Shown: one piece after another, positions 42,282-49,787 of the stretch
Layout of the letters: every line of letters begins with the position of its first letter
Numbering within the stretch: position 1 is the first letter of the stretch
Source: RGIG8244 sp045592785
GTDB lineage: Bacteria; Verrucomicrobiota; Lentisphaeria; Victivallales; UBA1829
NCBI GenBank assembly: GCA_045592785.1
Contig: JAZNVL010000031.1
Coordinates: forward strand, 1-64,000
Length of the DNA stretch: 64,000 bases
Direction: 5' to 3'
Program-made: the position numbers and the translations under genes
Notes under the pieces: generated by a model
What the model was told of the DNA's origin: nothing
Databases searched by the model: none
What the model saw: only the letters and a program-made list of their open reading frames with translations

Positions 42282-45200
42282 ATGTTTGCCGCTCCGACCT
42301 TTAACCGCCGGATCACGCCCCTTGCGGTCATCATGTTCTGGGAAGTGTTTCTGAATACCGTTCTGGCACTTCTTGTGATGTCCTCTGTGACTGCACATGA
42401 CCGTATTGCGTTGTATGGCGGCTGCATTGTATTCCCCTATCTCTGCATTTTTCTGTTTGCGGGATATGCCGCGGACCATTGTGCGAAACGTGTGATCCTG
42501 ATCCTGGTCAAACTTTTCGAGCTGTTTGTATATCTTGCGGGGGCATTTTTCTTATCCCGTTTTCCTGATTCTGTTTTTCTCACCGGTGCATTGCTGTGTC
42601 TGATCTCCTTCAAAACGGCATTCTTCATGCCTGCACTTTACGGGATCCTGCCGGAAACGTTTCCGGAACAGGAACTTTCCCAGGCAGCCGGGCGGATCAG
42701 CGGGGTGTTTTTTCTGGGTATCGCGCTGACATTCCCGGTGCTCGAATTGTATCGCTGGATCTCCCGTGACGGGCTTGCAAACGGTCTGATCATTTCCGGG
42801 ATCTTTGCTTTCGTTGGATTGGTCGCCGCATTTCTGGTGATCCCTTCCGTCTCCGCGATCCAGAAGAAACGGGAACTGGCGTACAAACGGAAAAATACGG
42901 TTGCCGTGGGGATGCGGGAAGTGTTCCGGACACCTTCTCTGCTGCTGACTTCGCTGGGGGATGGATTTTTCCTTGCCGTGGGCGCGGCATTGCTCTATCT
43001 GATCTGGGCAGTGCTGCTGCAGCCGAAAGCGGGCGGCGCAGGAACAGGCTTGCGCGTGACCATGATGATCCCTGTTCTGGGTATGGCATTGGGATGCCGT
43101 CTTGCCGGACGTTTTTCCCGGAAAAAGATCGAATTGGGGTTGATCCCCATTGGCGCATTTCTTGTTGCACTGGCATTGCCGCTGGCGGCACTTTTTCATG
43201 GCGAGCCGACGGTTTTCACGTTGACGATCCCCCGGCTGTATACGGATACGATCCAGTTTTATATCCCTGCGATGTTCTATCTGCTGCTTGCCGGGATCGG
43301 CGGCGGACTGTTTATCATTCCGCTCCGGGCGTATTTTCTGCATCGGGTCCACCCGGAGGCAACGGGAGCGGCGACCGCCGTCAACAGTGTTCTCGGGTTC
43401 ACACTGCTTTTCCTTGTATGCGGCGTGATCATGCGTCTCATTCCACTGCCTTATGTGGAATCGGCGCACCGGATCTCTCCCTACACAGTGATCATTTATC
43501 TGGGCGTGATCGTCTTTCTGGTGACGCTCTTCTCCATGTGGATCCTCCCCGATTTCGCGCTGCGGTTCCTCATCATTGCGGCGGGGAATACCCTTTACCG
43601 GACAAAGATCCGCGGGGCGGAAAACATTCCGGAACGGGGCGGTGTCCTGCTGCTTTCCAATCACATCTCCTTTATCGACAGTATCCTGATCAGTGCCTGT
43701 ACCTCCCGCCGGATCCGGTTCCTTATGCACGAAGATTATTTCCGGTTCGCCTGGCTGCGCCCGGTCGCCAAACTGACCGGGTTCATCCGGGTTCCGACTG
43801 CCGGAAAAGACAAGATGAACCGTATGTTTGCGGAAGTCCGGGAGGCATTGCGGAAAGGCGATGTGATCTGTGCTTTCCCGGAGGGCCACATGACCCGGAA
43901 CGGCGTGCTGGGCCATTTCCGTGCCGGATACGAACGGATGTTACCGGATGATATGGAGATCCCGGTGATCCCCGTATGGATCGGTAATATGTGGGGCAGT
44001 CTCTTTTCCTATGTCAAAGGGACGATCGCACTACGGCTTCCCAGGGAGTTCCCCTACAACGTCATGGTCTCTTTCGGCAAGCCTATGGTGAGACCTTTTA
44101 CACCTTTTGATGTCAGACAAGCGGTCGCCGATCTGGCTGCCGAGGGCTGTATGGACCGTATCCCGAAGGAACGCACGCTCCATTACTCTGTGCTGCGTGA
44201 TGCCCGGACATCTCCCTTCCGTATCCGTCTGCGGGACTATGACGGTACATCCTACACGTTGTTGCAGGCGGTCTGTACGGCAGTTCTGTTCAGTCGCAAG
44301 ATCCGTCGTCATGTTTCATCGGAGACGGAATACACGGGGATCCTGCTGCCCAATTCCTCGCTGGAAGCCATTGCCATTCTTTCGGTCCTTTACGCCGACA
44401 AAGCGCCTGCCATCCTGAATCACACGGTTGCTCCTGCTGTCTTTGAGGCATCCGTAAAGAAAGCGGGCGTGACCCATATCCTGACCACAAGGGAATACGC
44501 ACAGCATTGTCCCATGCAGTCCGGGGTGGAATTTCTGTATCTGGATGAGATCCTGAAAGAGATTCCCGGTTGGAAACGCATGATGTATACCGCCGCCATC
44601 CTGCTGCTGCCCTACCGTGAACTCATCAATCTGATCTCACCGTTGAGTGCGGACCGTATTTCAGGGGTGGCGGCGCTCCTGTTTTCCAGCGGGTCGACCG
44701 GCAATCCGAAAGCGGTCATGCTGACCCATCACAACATGTATACCAATGCCATTGCCACAGGAGAGCTTCTCGGGGTGGAACGGAATCAGGATCATGTGGT
44801 GGGGAATCTGCCGTTGTTCCATTCCTTCGGCTTGAATACAGGGTTCTGGATGCCCATGCTTATGGGGTTTGAGGTGACGTATGTGGATAATCCTCTGGAT
44901 ACAGCCAAAGTGGAAACCGTGTTGCGCAAATACAAACCCACGCTCCTCTATGCCACGCCTTCCTTCCTCCAGATATACCTCCGGAAATGTCCGAAAGAAG
45001 CCTTCCAGTCATTGCGTTTGACCGTGACCGGGGCGGAAAAACTGCGGTCCGGACTGATCGAAAAATTCAAATCCGCGTTGGATGGACGGTTGGAGATCAT
45101 GGAAGCGTACGGCTGTACGGAACTCTCCCCCATGGTCTCCATGAACCTGGCGCCGCAAATCGTTGATCTGGGCAAACGGATCGGGAAAAACGGGTCCATC

Positions 45201-45758
45201 GGTGTGCCGCTGAATAATATCGCTGTCCGGGTCCTGGATCCGTTGACAAAGGAACCGCTCCCCCCGGAATCGGAAGGGATCCTTCATGTGAAGGGGTCCA
45301 ACGTCATGCGGGGATATCTGGGCGATCCGGAACTCACGGCGAAAGCGGTGCAGAATGGTTATTACGATACCGGCGACGTGGTGAAAATGGATGAAAAAGG
45401 GTATCTCACCATCTGCGGACGGCTTTCCCGGTTCAGTAAGATCGCAGGGGAAATGGTTCCCCATGAAATGGTGGAACATATCATCAACGAACTGGCGTGT
45501 CCCGAAGGACGCGGTGTCGCTGTCTGCGGCATCCCTGATCCTGCCAAAGGGGAAGCTCTGCTGGTCCTTTACACCGGAGAGATGAAACTCACCCCGGCGG
45601 ATGTGGTCGCCGAGTTGCGTGAACGGAGTATTTCCAACTTGTGGATCCCGAAAGCGGTGAACTTCCATGCGGTGGAAACTCTCCCGTTGCTGGGCAGCGG
45701 CAAACTGGACCTGGTCAAATTGCAGAAAATGGCAAACGGATTCAAACCCGGTTCATAA
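42282..45758 (+). CDS. LplT-PlsC-Aas fusion: lysophospholipid transporter, acyltransferase and acyl-ACP synthetase
   Basis: 1158 residues in three parts. Residues 1 to about 430 are an MFS transporter of LplT type (twelve helices, with the loop YAADHCAKR). About 440-640 is a PlsC acyltransferase with the HX4D block NHISFID (around 460) and FPEGHMTRNG. About 650-1158 is an AMP-forming synthetase with SSGSTGNPKAVMLTHHN (about 801), EAYGCTELSP and YDTGDVVKMDEKGYL. In E. coli these are two genes, lplT and aas, that import lyso-phosphatidylethanolamine and reacylate it. The fused single polypeptide occurs in several phyla. The 3' end overlaps the convergent pilin gene by six bases. Confidence 0.93.
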   Translation: MFAAPTFNRRITPLAVIMFWEVFLNTVLALLVMSSVTAHDRIALYGGCIVFPYLCIFLFAGYAADHCAKRVILILVKLFELFVYLAGAFFLSRFPDSVFLTGALLCLISFKTAFFMPALYGILPETFPEQELSQAAGRISGVFFLGIALTFPVLELYRWISRDGLANGLIISGIFAFVGLVAAFLVIPSVSAIQKKRELAYKRKNTVAVGMREVFRTPSLLLTSLGDGFFLAVGAALLYLIWAVLLQPKAGGAGTGLRVTMMIPVLGMALGCRLAGRFSRKKIELGLIPIGAFLVALALPLAALFHGEPTVFTLTIPRLYTDTIQFYIPAMFYLLLAGIGGGLFIIPLRAYFLHRVHPEATGAATAVNSVLGFTLLFLVCGVIMRLIPLPYVESAHRISPYTVIIYLGVIVFLVTLFSMWILPDFALRFLIIAAGNTLYRTKIRGAENIPERGGVLLLSNHISFIDSILISACTSRRIRFLMHEDYFRFAWLRPVAKLTGFIRVPTAGKDKMNRMFAEVREALRKGDVICAFPEGHMTRNGVLGHFRAGYERMLPDDMEIPVIPVWIGNMWGSLFSYVKGTIALRLPREFPYNVMVSFGKPMVRPFTPFDVRQAVADLAAEGCMDRIPKERTLHYSVLRDARTSPFRIRLRDYDGTSYTLLQAVCTAVLFSRKIRRHVSSETEYTGILLPNSSLEAIAILSVLYADKAPAILNHTVAPAVFEASVKKAGVTHILTTREYAQHCPMQSGVEFLYLDEILKEIPGWKRMMYTAAILLLPYRELINLISPLSADRISGVAALLFSSGSTGNPKAVMLTHHNMYTNAIATGELLGVERNQDHVVGNLPLFHSFGLNTGFWMPMLMGFEVTYVDNPLDTAKVETVLRKYKPTLLYATPSFLQIYLRKCPKEAFQSLRLTVTGAEKLRSGLIEKFKSALDGRLEIMEAYGCTELSPMVSMNLAPQIVDLGKRIGKNGSIGVPLNNIAVRVLDPLTKEPLPPESEGILHVKGSNVMRGYLGDPELTAKAVQNGYYDTGDVVKMDEKGYLTICGRLSRFSKIAGEMVPHEMVEHIINELACPEGRGVAVCGIPDPAKGEALLVLYTGEMKLTPADVVAELRERSISNLWIPKAVNFHAVETLPLLGSGKLDLVKLQKMANGFKPGS

Positions 45759-46952
45759 TCCGCTGACCGTTTCCTTCGCCGGATCCACCTTACCCGTATT
45801 GAAAAACGTGTTTCGCAATGCTTCGTCACTGGCATCCGGATAGGATTCCTGACAGGGCACTTCCTGCTTGCTTAAAGATGCCGTATGACCGTCCAGATAT
45901 GCTCCCGCCGCTTTCCCGTTATGACGGAAGAACGCTGCCCGGTTGTTCCCGTATGCGCTGCCGGTGGCATGTTTCCCCGTGGTGTTCTGTGTCCCGTAAT
46001 AATAACAGAGGTGTCCGGAATTTTCCACCAGCATTCCGGTTTGAGAGGGTTTCCGGTGTTCCGTCGCGCGGATCCCGGTGCCGTCACGGGTGGCAATGAG
46101 GTAATTCAGCCCGTAATTGGTGGCAATGTCTTCCCGTTCCTGTTCCGCCGGACACCGTAATGCTTCCTGTGGTGTTTCGGAAGCCTTCTGTCCGGTTTTC
46201 AGATACCAGGAGATCAATTCATCCAGCCAGGTTTTGGGCGAAAGCGTGTTCCCTGCGCTATCTGCGGCACCGGACCCGCCCAGATTATCGAGACAGGGCA
46301 GATAATCCTGAAAATCCGTGCTGTACATGAGATAAACGGTGGACACCTGCTTGATGTTGGAACTGCATTTGGATGCGGTTGCCGTTTCTTTTGTCCGGGA
46401 TAATGCGGGCAGAAGCATACCCGCCAACAGGGCAATGATCGCAATAACGACCAGAAGTTCAATGAGGGTAAAATACGCTGTTTTCAGGGAGGCGGAAGGG
46501 ATCTTTTTGAAAAAAGCTTCCCTTCCGCCTCCCCGAACCCCACCACTTTCCCTCAAAAACTTCAGGATCGGATCAAAATTTTTTCCTGCGGAAAAATCTT
46601 TTGATCCTTGCCTTTGTTTTTTGAAGAACTTGAGTGTGTATAAGTCTGTAAAGTTCTCTGACAGACTGCTCATGCTCATTTTTTTGAGGGAATACAACGG
46701 CAAAACCCCTATTTTACAAGCAGTACTCACCAGTAGTTCGATCAGCGTGAACGCGGATCGTGTGAAGTACGGCTTCGCCGTGTGAAGAAGTGAAGAGCTT
46801 TTTTCCCCCTTGCCGTTGGCGGCAAGGGCAAAAAAAGAACGTGAAGTGCGCCCTTGCGGGCGTGTGGAGGTGTATTGATCTTTGTTTTGTTCGATCAGCG
46901 TGAACGCGGATCGTGTGAAGATGTGAAGATGTTGATTACCGATAAGTTTCAT
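45753..46952 (-). CDS. Pilin/pseudopilin-like protein with duplicated prepilin N-terminal segments
   Basis: The C-terminal 230 or so residues are a typical pilin-like protein: YFTLIELLVVIAIIALLAG (prepilin hydrophobic helix), LLPALSRTKETA, CSSNIKQV, then the common RHNGKAAGAYLDGH near the end. N-terminal to it, in the same frame, stand two more partial prepilin signals, FTRSAFTLIEQ and YFTRSAFTLIELLVS, joined by low-complexity Lys/Ser-rich sequence. The first ATG with an open path is 46952; an upstream GTG at 46985 is possible. No clear Shine-Dalgarno. The extra copies suggest the reading frame runs through repeat DNA and the working start may be further in, or that this is a decaying or assembled gene. 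Convergent with the LplT-Aas fusion. Confidence 0.7.
   Translation of the reverse strand: MKLIGNQHLHIFTRSAFTLIEQNKDQYTSTRPQGRTSRSFFALAANGKGEKSSSLLHTAKPYFTRSAFTLIELLVSTACKIGVLPLYSLKKMSMSSLSENFTDLYTLKFFKKQRQGSKDFSAGKNFDPILKFLRESGGVRGGGREAFFKKIPSASLKTAYFTLIELLVVIAIIALLAGMLLPALSRTKETATASKCSSNIKQVSTVYLMYSTDFQDYLPCLDNLGGSGAADSAGNTLSPKTWLDELISWYLKTGQKASETPQEALRCPAEQEREDIATNYGLNYLIATRDGTGIRATEHRKPSQTGMLVENSGHLCYYYGTQNTTGKHATGSAYGNNRAAFFRHNGKAAGAYLDGHTASLSKQEVPCQESYPDASDEALRNTFFNTGKVDPAKETVSGL
46490..46530. repeat. Inverted repeat A in pilin 5' region
   Basis: 12-bp perfect arms AGGCGGAAGGGA (46490-46501) and TCCCTTCCGCCT (46519-46530) with an inner T5/A5 pairing. It lies in the pilin frame and is translated as a Lys/Phe-rich peptide. 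Confidence 0.75.
46570..46607. repeat. Inverted repeat B in pilin 5' region
   Basis: GGATCAAAA (46570-46578) pairs with TTTTGATCC (46599-46607), then after a small asymmetry TTTTTCC with GGAAAAA around a TGC loop. It is also within the pilin reading frame. Confidence 0.75.
46736..46767. repeat. 32-bp direct repeat, copy 1 (prepilin signal)
   Basis: Identical over 32 bases to 46889-46920. On the coding strand it encodes FTRSAFTLIE. A small palindrome ACGGC-TTC-GCCGT follows at 46769-46781. Confidence 0.85.
46769..46862. repeat. Cluster of short palindromes between the direct repeats
   Basis: Three compact hairpins: 46769-46781 (5-bp arms, TTC loop), 46807-46828 (8-bp arms CCCTTGCC/GGCAAGGG) and 46849-46862 (5-bp arms CGCCC/GGGCG, 4-nt loop). 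They lie between the two 32-bp direct repeats and resemble REP-type repeat units. Confidence 0.65.
46889..46920. repeat. 32-bp direct repeat, copy 2 (prepilin signal)
   Basis: Second identical copy, 153 bases from the first. Encodes the same peptide FTRSAFTLIE in the same frame. Confidence 0.85.
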
Positions 46953-47062
46953 AACAGGACTCCGGTGCCGGATGCGACGGCACACACAGTCTCTGCTGAA
47001 ACTGCATACACAACTTCAATGATGTGTTATTGCATGGTGCATCAAACGTTTTTCAAGAAGAA

Positions 47063-47100
47063 AGGACTGCTGTCCTCTTGCCGGGAGTCCGGCTCCCGGC
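47063..47100 (-). terminator. Tandem hairpins downstream of guaA, probable terminator
   Basis: Read on the minus strand, after the guaA stop: GCCGGGAG/CTCCCGGC (8-bp stem, 5-nt loop, 47100-47080) and then AGGAC/GTCCT (47076-47063) followed by TTTCTTCTT. The second hairpin with its T-rich tail is the likely terminator. Confidence 0.65.
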
Positions 47101-47124
47101 ATTTGCAGAAAAAAGTTCAGGAAA

Positions 47125-48378
47125 TCATTCCCATTCAATGGTTCCGGGCGGTTTCGGCGTAACGTCGTAAACCACGCGGTTGACACCCTGCACTTCGTTG
47201 ATGATCCGTTCCGTCATCTTTTCGATGAGTTCCCAGGGGAGTCTGACCACCTGAGCGGTGACAGCATCCACAGAGTTGATGGAGCGGATGGCGATGACAT
47301 GTTCGTAAGTACGTTTTCCGTTTTTCATGCCCACGGATTTCACGGGCAGGAAGATGGCGAAGGTCTGCCAGGTCTTGGCATACCAGCCGGAGGAAAGCAG
47401 TTCTTCCGTGACGATGGCATCGGCTTCCCGCAGGATCGCCAGGGTCGAACGGTCGATGGCACCGAGATGGCGTACGCCCAGGGAGGGACCGGGGAAGGGA
47501 TGACGGTCCAGCAGTTCGGAGGGCAGGCCCATGAGTTTACCGACCTTACGGACTTCATCTTTGAAGAGACGTTCCACGGGTTCCACCAGTTTGAACTTCA
47601 TATCTTTGGGGAGACCGCCCACGTTGTGATGACTTTTGATAACGCCTTCGGGGTTTCCGTCAAAGGAGATACTTTCCAGAATATCGGGATAGATCGTGCC
47701 CTGTCCGAGGAAGGGTGCATCGATTTCGGCGGCGGCTTCTGCGAAAACGTCGATGAATTCCTTACCGATGATCTTGCGTTTGGTTTCGGGATCGCTGACC
47801 CCGGCGAGTTTATCCAGGAACCGGTCAGAAGCATCCACATATTTGAGGTTCATATTGAAGTTCCGGGCGAAGATTTTCTGTACCATTTCCGGTTCATTCT
47901 TGCGGAGAAGTCCGTGGTTCACGAATACGCAGGTCAGCTGTTTGCCCACTGCCTTGTTGATGAGAGCAGCCACAACGGAGGAGTCCACGCCCCCGGAAAG
48001 GCCGAGAACGACTTTCTGATCGCCCACCTGTGCCCGGATATCCGCCACGGCTTCATCAATGAAGTTTTCCAGATTCCAGGAACCTTTGCAGCCGCATTTT
48101 TCCCGGCAGAATGCGGCGACAGCTTCGTTGTCACCGGCGTATTGAAAAACGGGCAGCCCCAGAGCGGAGAAACGGCTTTCGGCTTCCGGCTGGGGAGCGG
48201 CATCGTCATCTTTGCAGATCACCAGACCCACGGGCTGTTCCTGCAGAAGGCGTTCGGTCGGTGTGGAATAAGGCATGACCATGGTGTAAATGCCCTGGTC
48301 GCGGACGGCGCGTGCGATTTTCTGGATGGATGTACAGCCGAAATTCAGCAGTACAACGGTTTCTGGCGTGACTTTCAT
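47125..48378 (-). CDS. guaA: GMP synthetase with truncated glutaminase domain
   Basis: 417 residues, about 100 fewer than the usual GMP synthase (around 510-525). The synthetase part is intact: the ATP pyrophosphatase P-loop LGLSGGVDSSVV (128-134), then QGTIYPDILES, SHHNVGGLP, and the C-terminal RHPFPGPSLGVR and TPKPPGTIEWE. The N-terminal class I glutaminase domain is only about 105 residues. Its first strands are recognisable (VVLLNFGCTSIQKIARAVRDQG), but the GICYGMQ nucleophile segment reads FQYAGDNE and the His/Glu half is absent. It should therefore lack glutaminase activity and use free ammonia or a separate glutaminase. AAAGGAG precedes the start. Cotranscribed with a cupin gene. Confidence 0.93.
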   Translation of the reverse strand: MKVTPETVVLLNFGCTSIQKIARAVRDQGIYTMVMPYSTPTERLLQEQPVGLVICKDDDAAPQPEAESRFSALGLPVFQYAGDNEAVAAFCREKCGCKGSWNLENFIDEAVADIRAQVGDQKVVLGLSGGVDSSVVAALINKAVGKQLTCVFVNHGLLRKNEPEMVQKIFARNFNMNLKYVDASDRFLDKLAGVSDPETKRKIIGKEFIDVFAEAAAEIDAPFLGQGTIYPDILESISFDGNPEGVIKSHHNVGGLPKDMKFKLVEPVERLFKDEVRKVGKLMGLPSELLDRHPFPGPSLGVRHLGAIDRSTLAILREADAIVTEELLSSGWYAKTWQTFAIFLPVKSVGMKNGKRTYEHVIAIRSINSVDAVTAQVVRLPWELIEKMTERIINEVQGVNRVVYDVTPKPPGTIEWE

Positions 48379-48402
48379 ATCGTAATAACTCCTTTCCGGT
48401 TT

Positions 48403-48753
48403 TCAATATGGCAGTATGACTGCAAGCAATACAAGCGGCGTTTCGCCGTAACAGGCAACGGAATGACTTTCGCCGTGACGGGTCACGATGGAATCCCCTG
48501 TTTCCAGGATGGCTTTTTCCCCGTTATCGGTGACTTCCGCACGTCCTTCCAGCACAAGAAACACTTCTTCTTCGTTTTCATGAACGTGGGTTCCGATGGA
48601 GACGCCCGGTTCCAGGATCAGACGGGAAAACAGACGTGTTTTTGAATTCAGTTCCGTTCCGCAGTCCCAGACGCGTTCAAACCGAACCGTACCTGTACCG
48701 CCCCGCATTTCTGTCCGTTCCTCTTTCCGGAACTCATTTTTCCGCTTAATCAT
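48403..48753 (-). CDS. Small cupin-domain protein
   Basis: 116 residues. The two cupin motifs are present: GVSIGTHVHENEEEVFLVLEG (G-x5-HxH-x4-E-x6-G) and GDSIVTRHGESHSV, which contains the second-motif His. It is a single beta barrel that probably binds a metal ion. Many such proteins sense or isomerise small sugars or amino acids; the ligand is unknown. The ATG at 48753 has AAGGAGA about 8 bases upstream, while a longer frame has no family support. guaA follows after 24 bases on the same transcript. Confidence 0.82.
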   Translation of the reverse strand: MIKRKNEFRKEERTEMRGGTGTVRFERVWDCGTELNSKTRLFSRLILEPGVSIGTHVHENEEEVFLVLEGRAEVTDNGEKAILETGDSIVTRHGESHSVACYGETPLVLLAVILPY

Positions 48754-48799
48754 GCGTGCTGTCTCCTTGCAGTGTGTCACAGTGATCTGTGTTTCTTTT

Positions 48800-48828
48800 A
48801 AAATACCACAAAAACGCAAAAAAGTCAA
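48800..48828 (-). promoter_or_regulatory. Sigma70-type promoter for cupin-guaA
   Basis: Minus strand TTGACT (48828-48823), 17-bp spacer, TATTTT (48805-48800). Confidence 0.7.
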
Positions 48829-48898
48829 ATCACTTTTTTCTTTCCATTTCACTTTTTTTAAAATTTTTTCGAACGGTTTTTTCAAGCGTTTTCCCCGT

Positions 48899-48926
48899 TT
48901 GACTTTTCCCGTTCTGCAAGTATATT
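48899..48926 (+). promoter_or_regulatory. Sigma70-type promoter for the LMW phosphatase gene
   Basis: TTGACT at 48899-48904, 16-bp spacer, TATATT at 48921-48926. It is divergent from the cupin-guaA promoter. Confidence 0.72.
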
Positions 48927-48958
48927 ACATGGCAGTATTAACATCAGGAGCAACTCAC

Positions 48959-49420
48959 ATGATCCGTATCCTTTTTGTATGCCACGGGAATATCTGCCGG
49001 AGTCCCATGGCGGAATTTGTCATGAAAGATCTGGCAGAAAAAGCATCTGTCAGTCACCTGCTGCACATCGAATCCGCGGCGACCAGTTCCGAAGAACTGG
49101 GTAACAGCGTTTACCCGCCCGCCAGACGTATGATGGCGCAGCACGGGATCTCCTGCGACGGCAAACGGGCCCGTCAGATCCGTGCCGCCGAATATGACGA
49201 CTGGGATCTCATTATCGGTATGGATCAGAGAAACCTGCGTAATATGCTCCGGATCTTCCGTGATGATCCGGAACAGAAAATACATCTCCTGCTGGATTAT
49301 GCAGACCGTTCCGGCGAAGAAGTGGCAGATCCCTGGTATACCGGGGATTTCCAGGCAACGTGGGATGATGTTCAGGCGGGTTGTCAGGGATTACTGAAAG
49401 AACTCAATCTGCTTCCATGA
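48959..49420 (+). CDS. Low-molecular-weight protein tyrosine phosphatase
   Basis: 153 residues, the normal size. The catalytic loop is VCHGNICRSPMAE, with the nucleophile C8 and R14, and the acid DPW is found in EVADPWYTG. AGGAG at 48946-48950 supports the ATG. In bacteria such enzymes remove phosphate from tyrosine kinases of exopolysaccharide export or from arsenate (ArsC type). The CX5R context here is of the Wzb type rather than arsenate reductase. Its 3' end overlaps convergent acpS by 17 bases. Confidence 0.93.
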   Translation: MIRILFVCHGNICRSPMAEFVMKDLAEKASVSHLLHIESAATSSEELGNSVYPPARRMMAQHGISCDGKRARQIRAAEYDDWDLIIGMDQRNLRNMLRIFRDDPEQKIHLLLDYADRSGEEVADPWYTGDFQATWDDVQAGCQGLLKELNLLP

Positions 49421-49787
49421 CCACGAATGCGACGGCATACTCTTTTTCGTGACTGATGGAGACATGGATCCGGGAGATGCCCCGGTTCTTCACGGTGATG
49501 GCTGCCTGTCCGTAGAGATTCGCAATGACGGGACGGCAATTTTCATCGGGGAGGATCTCGATATCGGCGAAAGAGCAGTCCTTGCCGATCCCGGTTCCCA
49601 ACGCTTTGGCAAACGCTTCTTTTGCCGCCCATCTTCCGGCGATGAACTCACCTTTTCCGTTACGGGCTTCCAGTATCTTTACTTCCTCCGGTGTCAGAAG
49701 ATTTTCGATGAAATGCAAGCCATGCTTCGCGTACACTTTTTCCACTCTGGCGATTTCTGCAATGTCGGTCCCGATTCCATAGATCAT
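49404..49787 (-). CDS. acpS: Holo-[acyl-carrier-protein] synthase
   Basis: 127 residues. The motifs are GIGTDIAEIARVE with the Mg2+-binding Asp, FIAGRWAAKEAFAKALGTGIG and VSISHEKEYAVAFV. AcpS attaches the 4'-phosphopantetheine arm of CoA to ACP. The start at 49787 has GGAGA upstream. It overlaps the end of radC by four bases, which makes acpS the last gene of rlmD-radC-acpS. Confidence 0.94.
   Translation of the reverse strand: MIYGIGTDIAEIARVEKVYAKHGLHFIENLLTPEEVKILEARNGKGEFIAGRWAAKEAFAKALGTGIGKDCSFADIEILPDENCRPVIANLYGQAAITVKNRGISRIHVSISHEKEYAVAFVVMEAD

Noticed and set aside
46490..46920. CRISPR-like array at the pilin repeats
   Set aside because: Only two direct repeats with dissimilar spacing, internal palindromes and coding content; no cas genes in the window.
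48959..49420. Arsenate reductase (ArsC, thioredoxin-linked)
   Set aside because: Same fold and CX5R loop, but it lacks the extra Cys pair expected near residues 80-90 of ArsC and keeps the DPW acid of tyrosine phosphatases.
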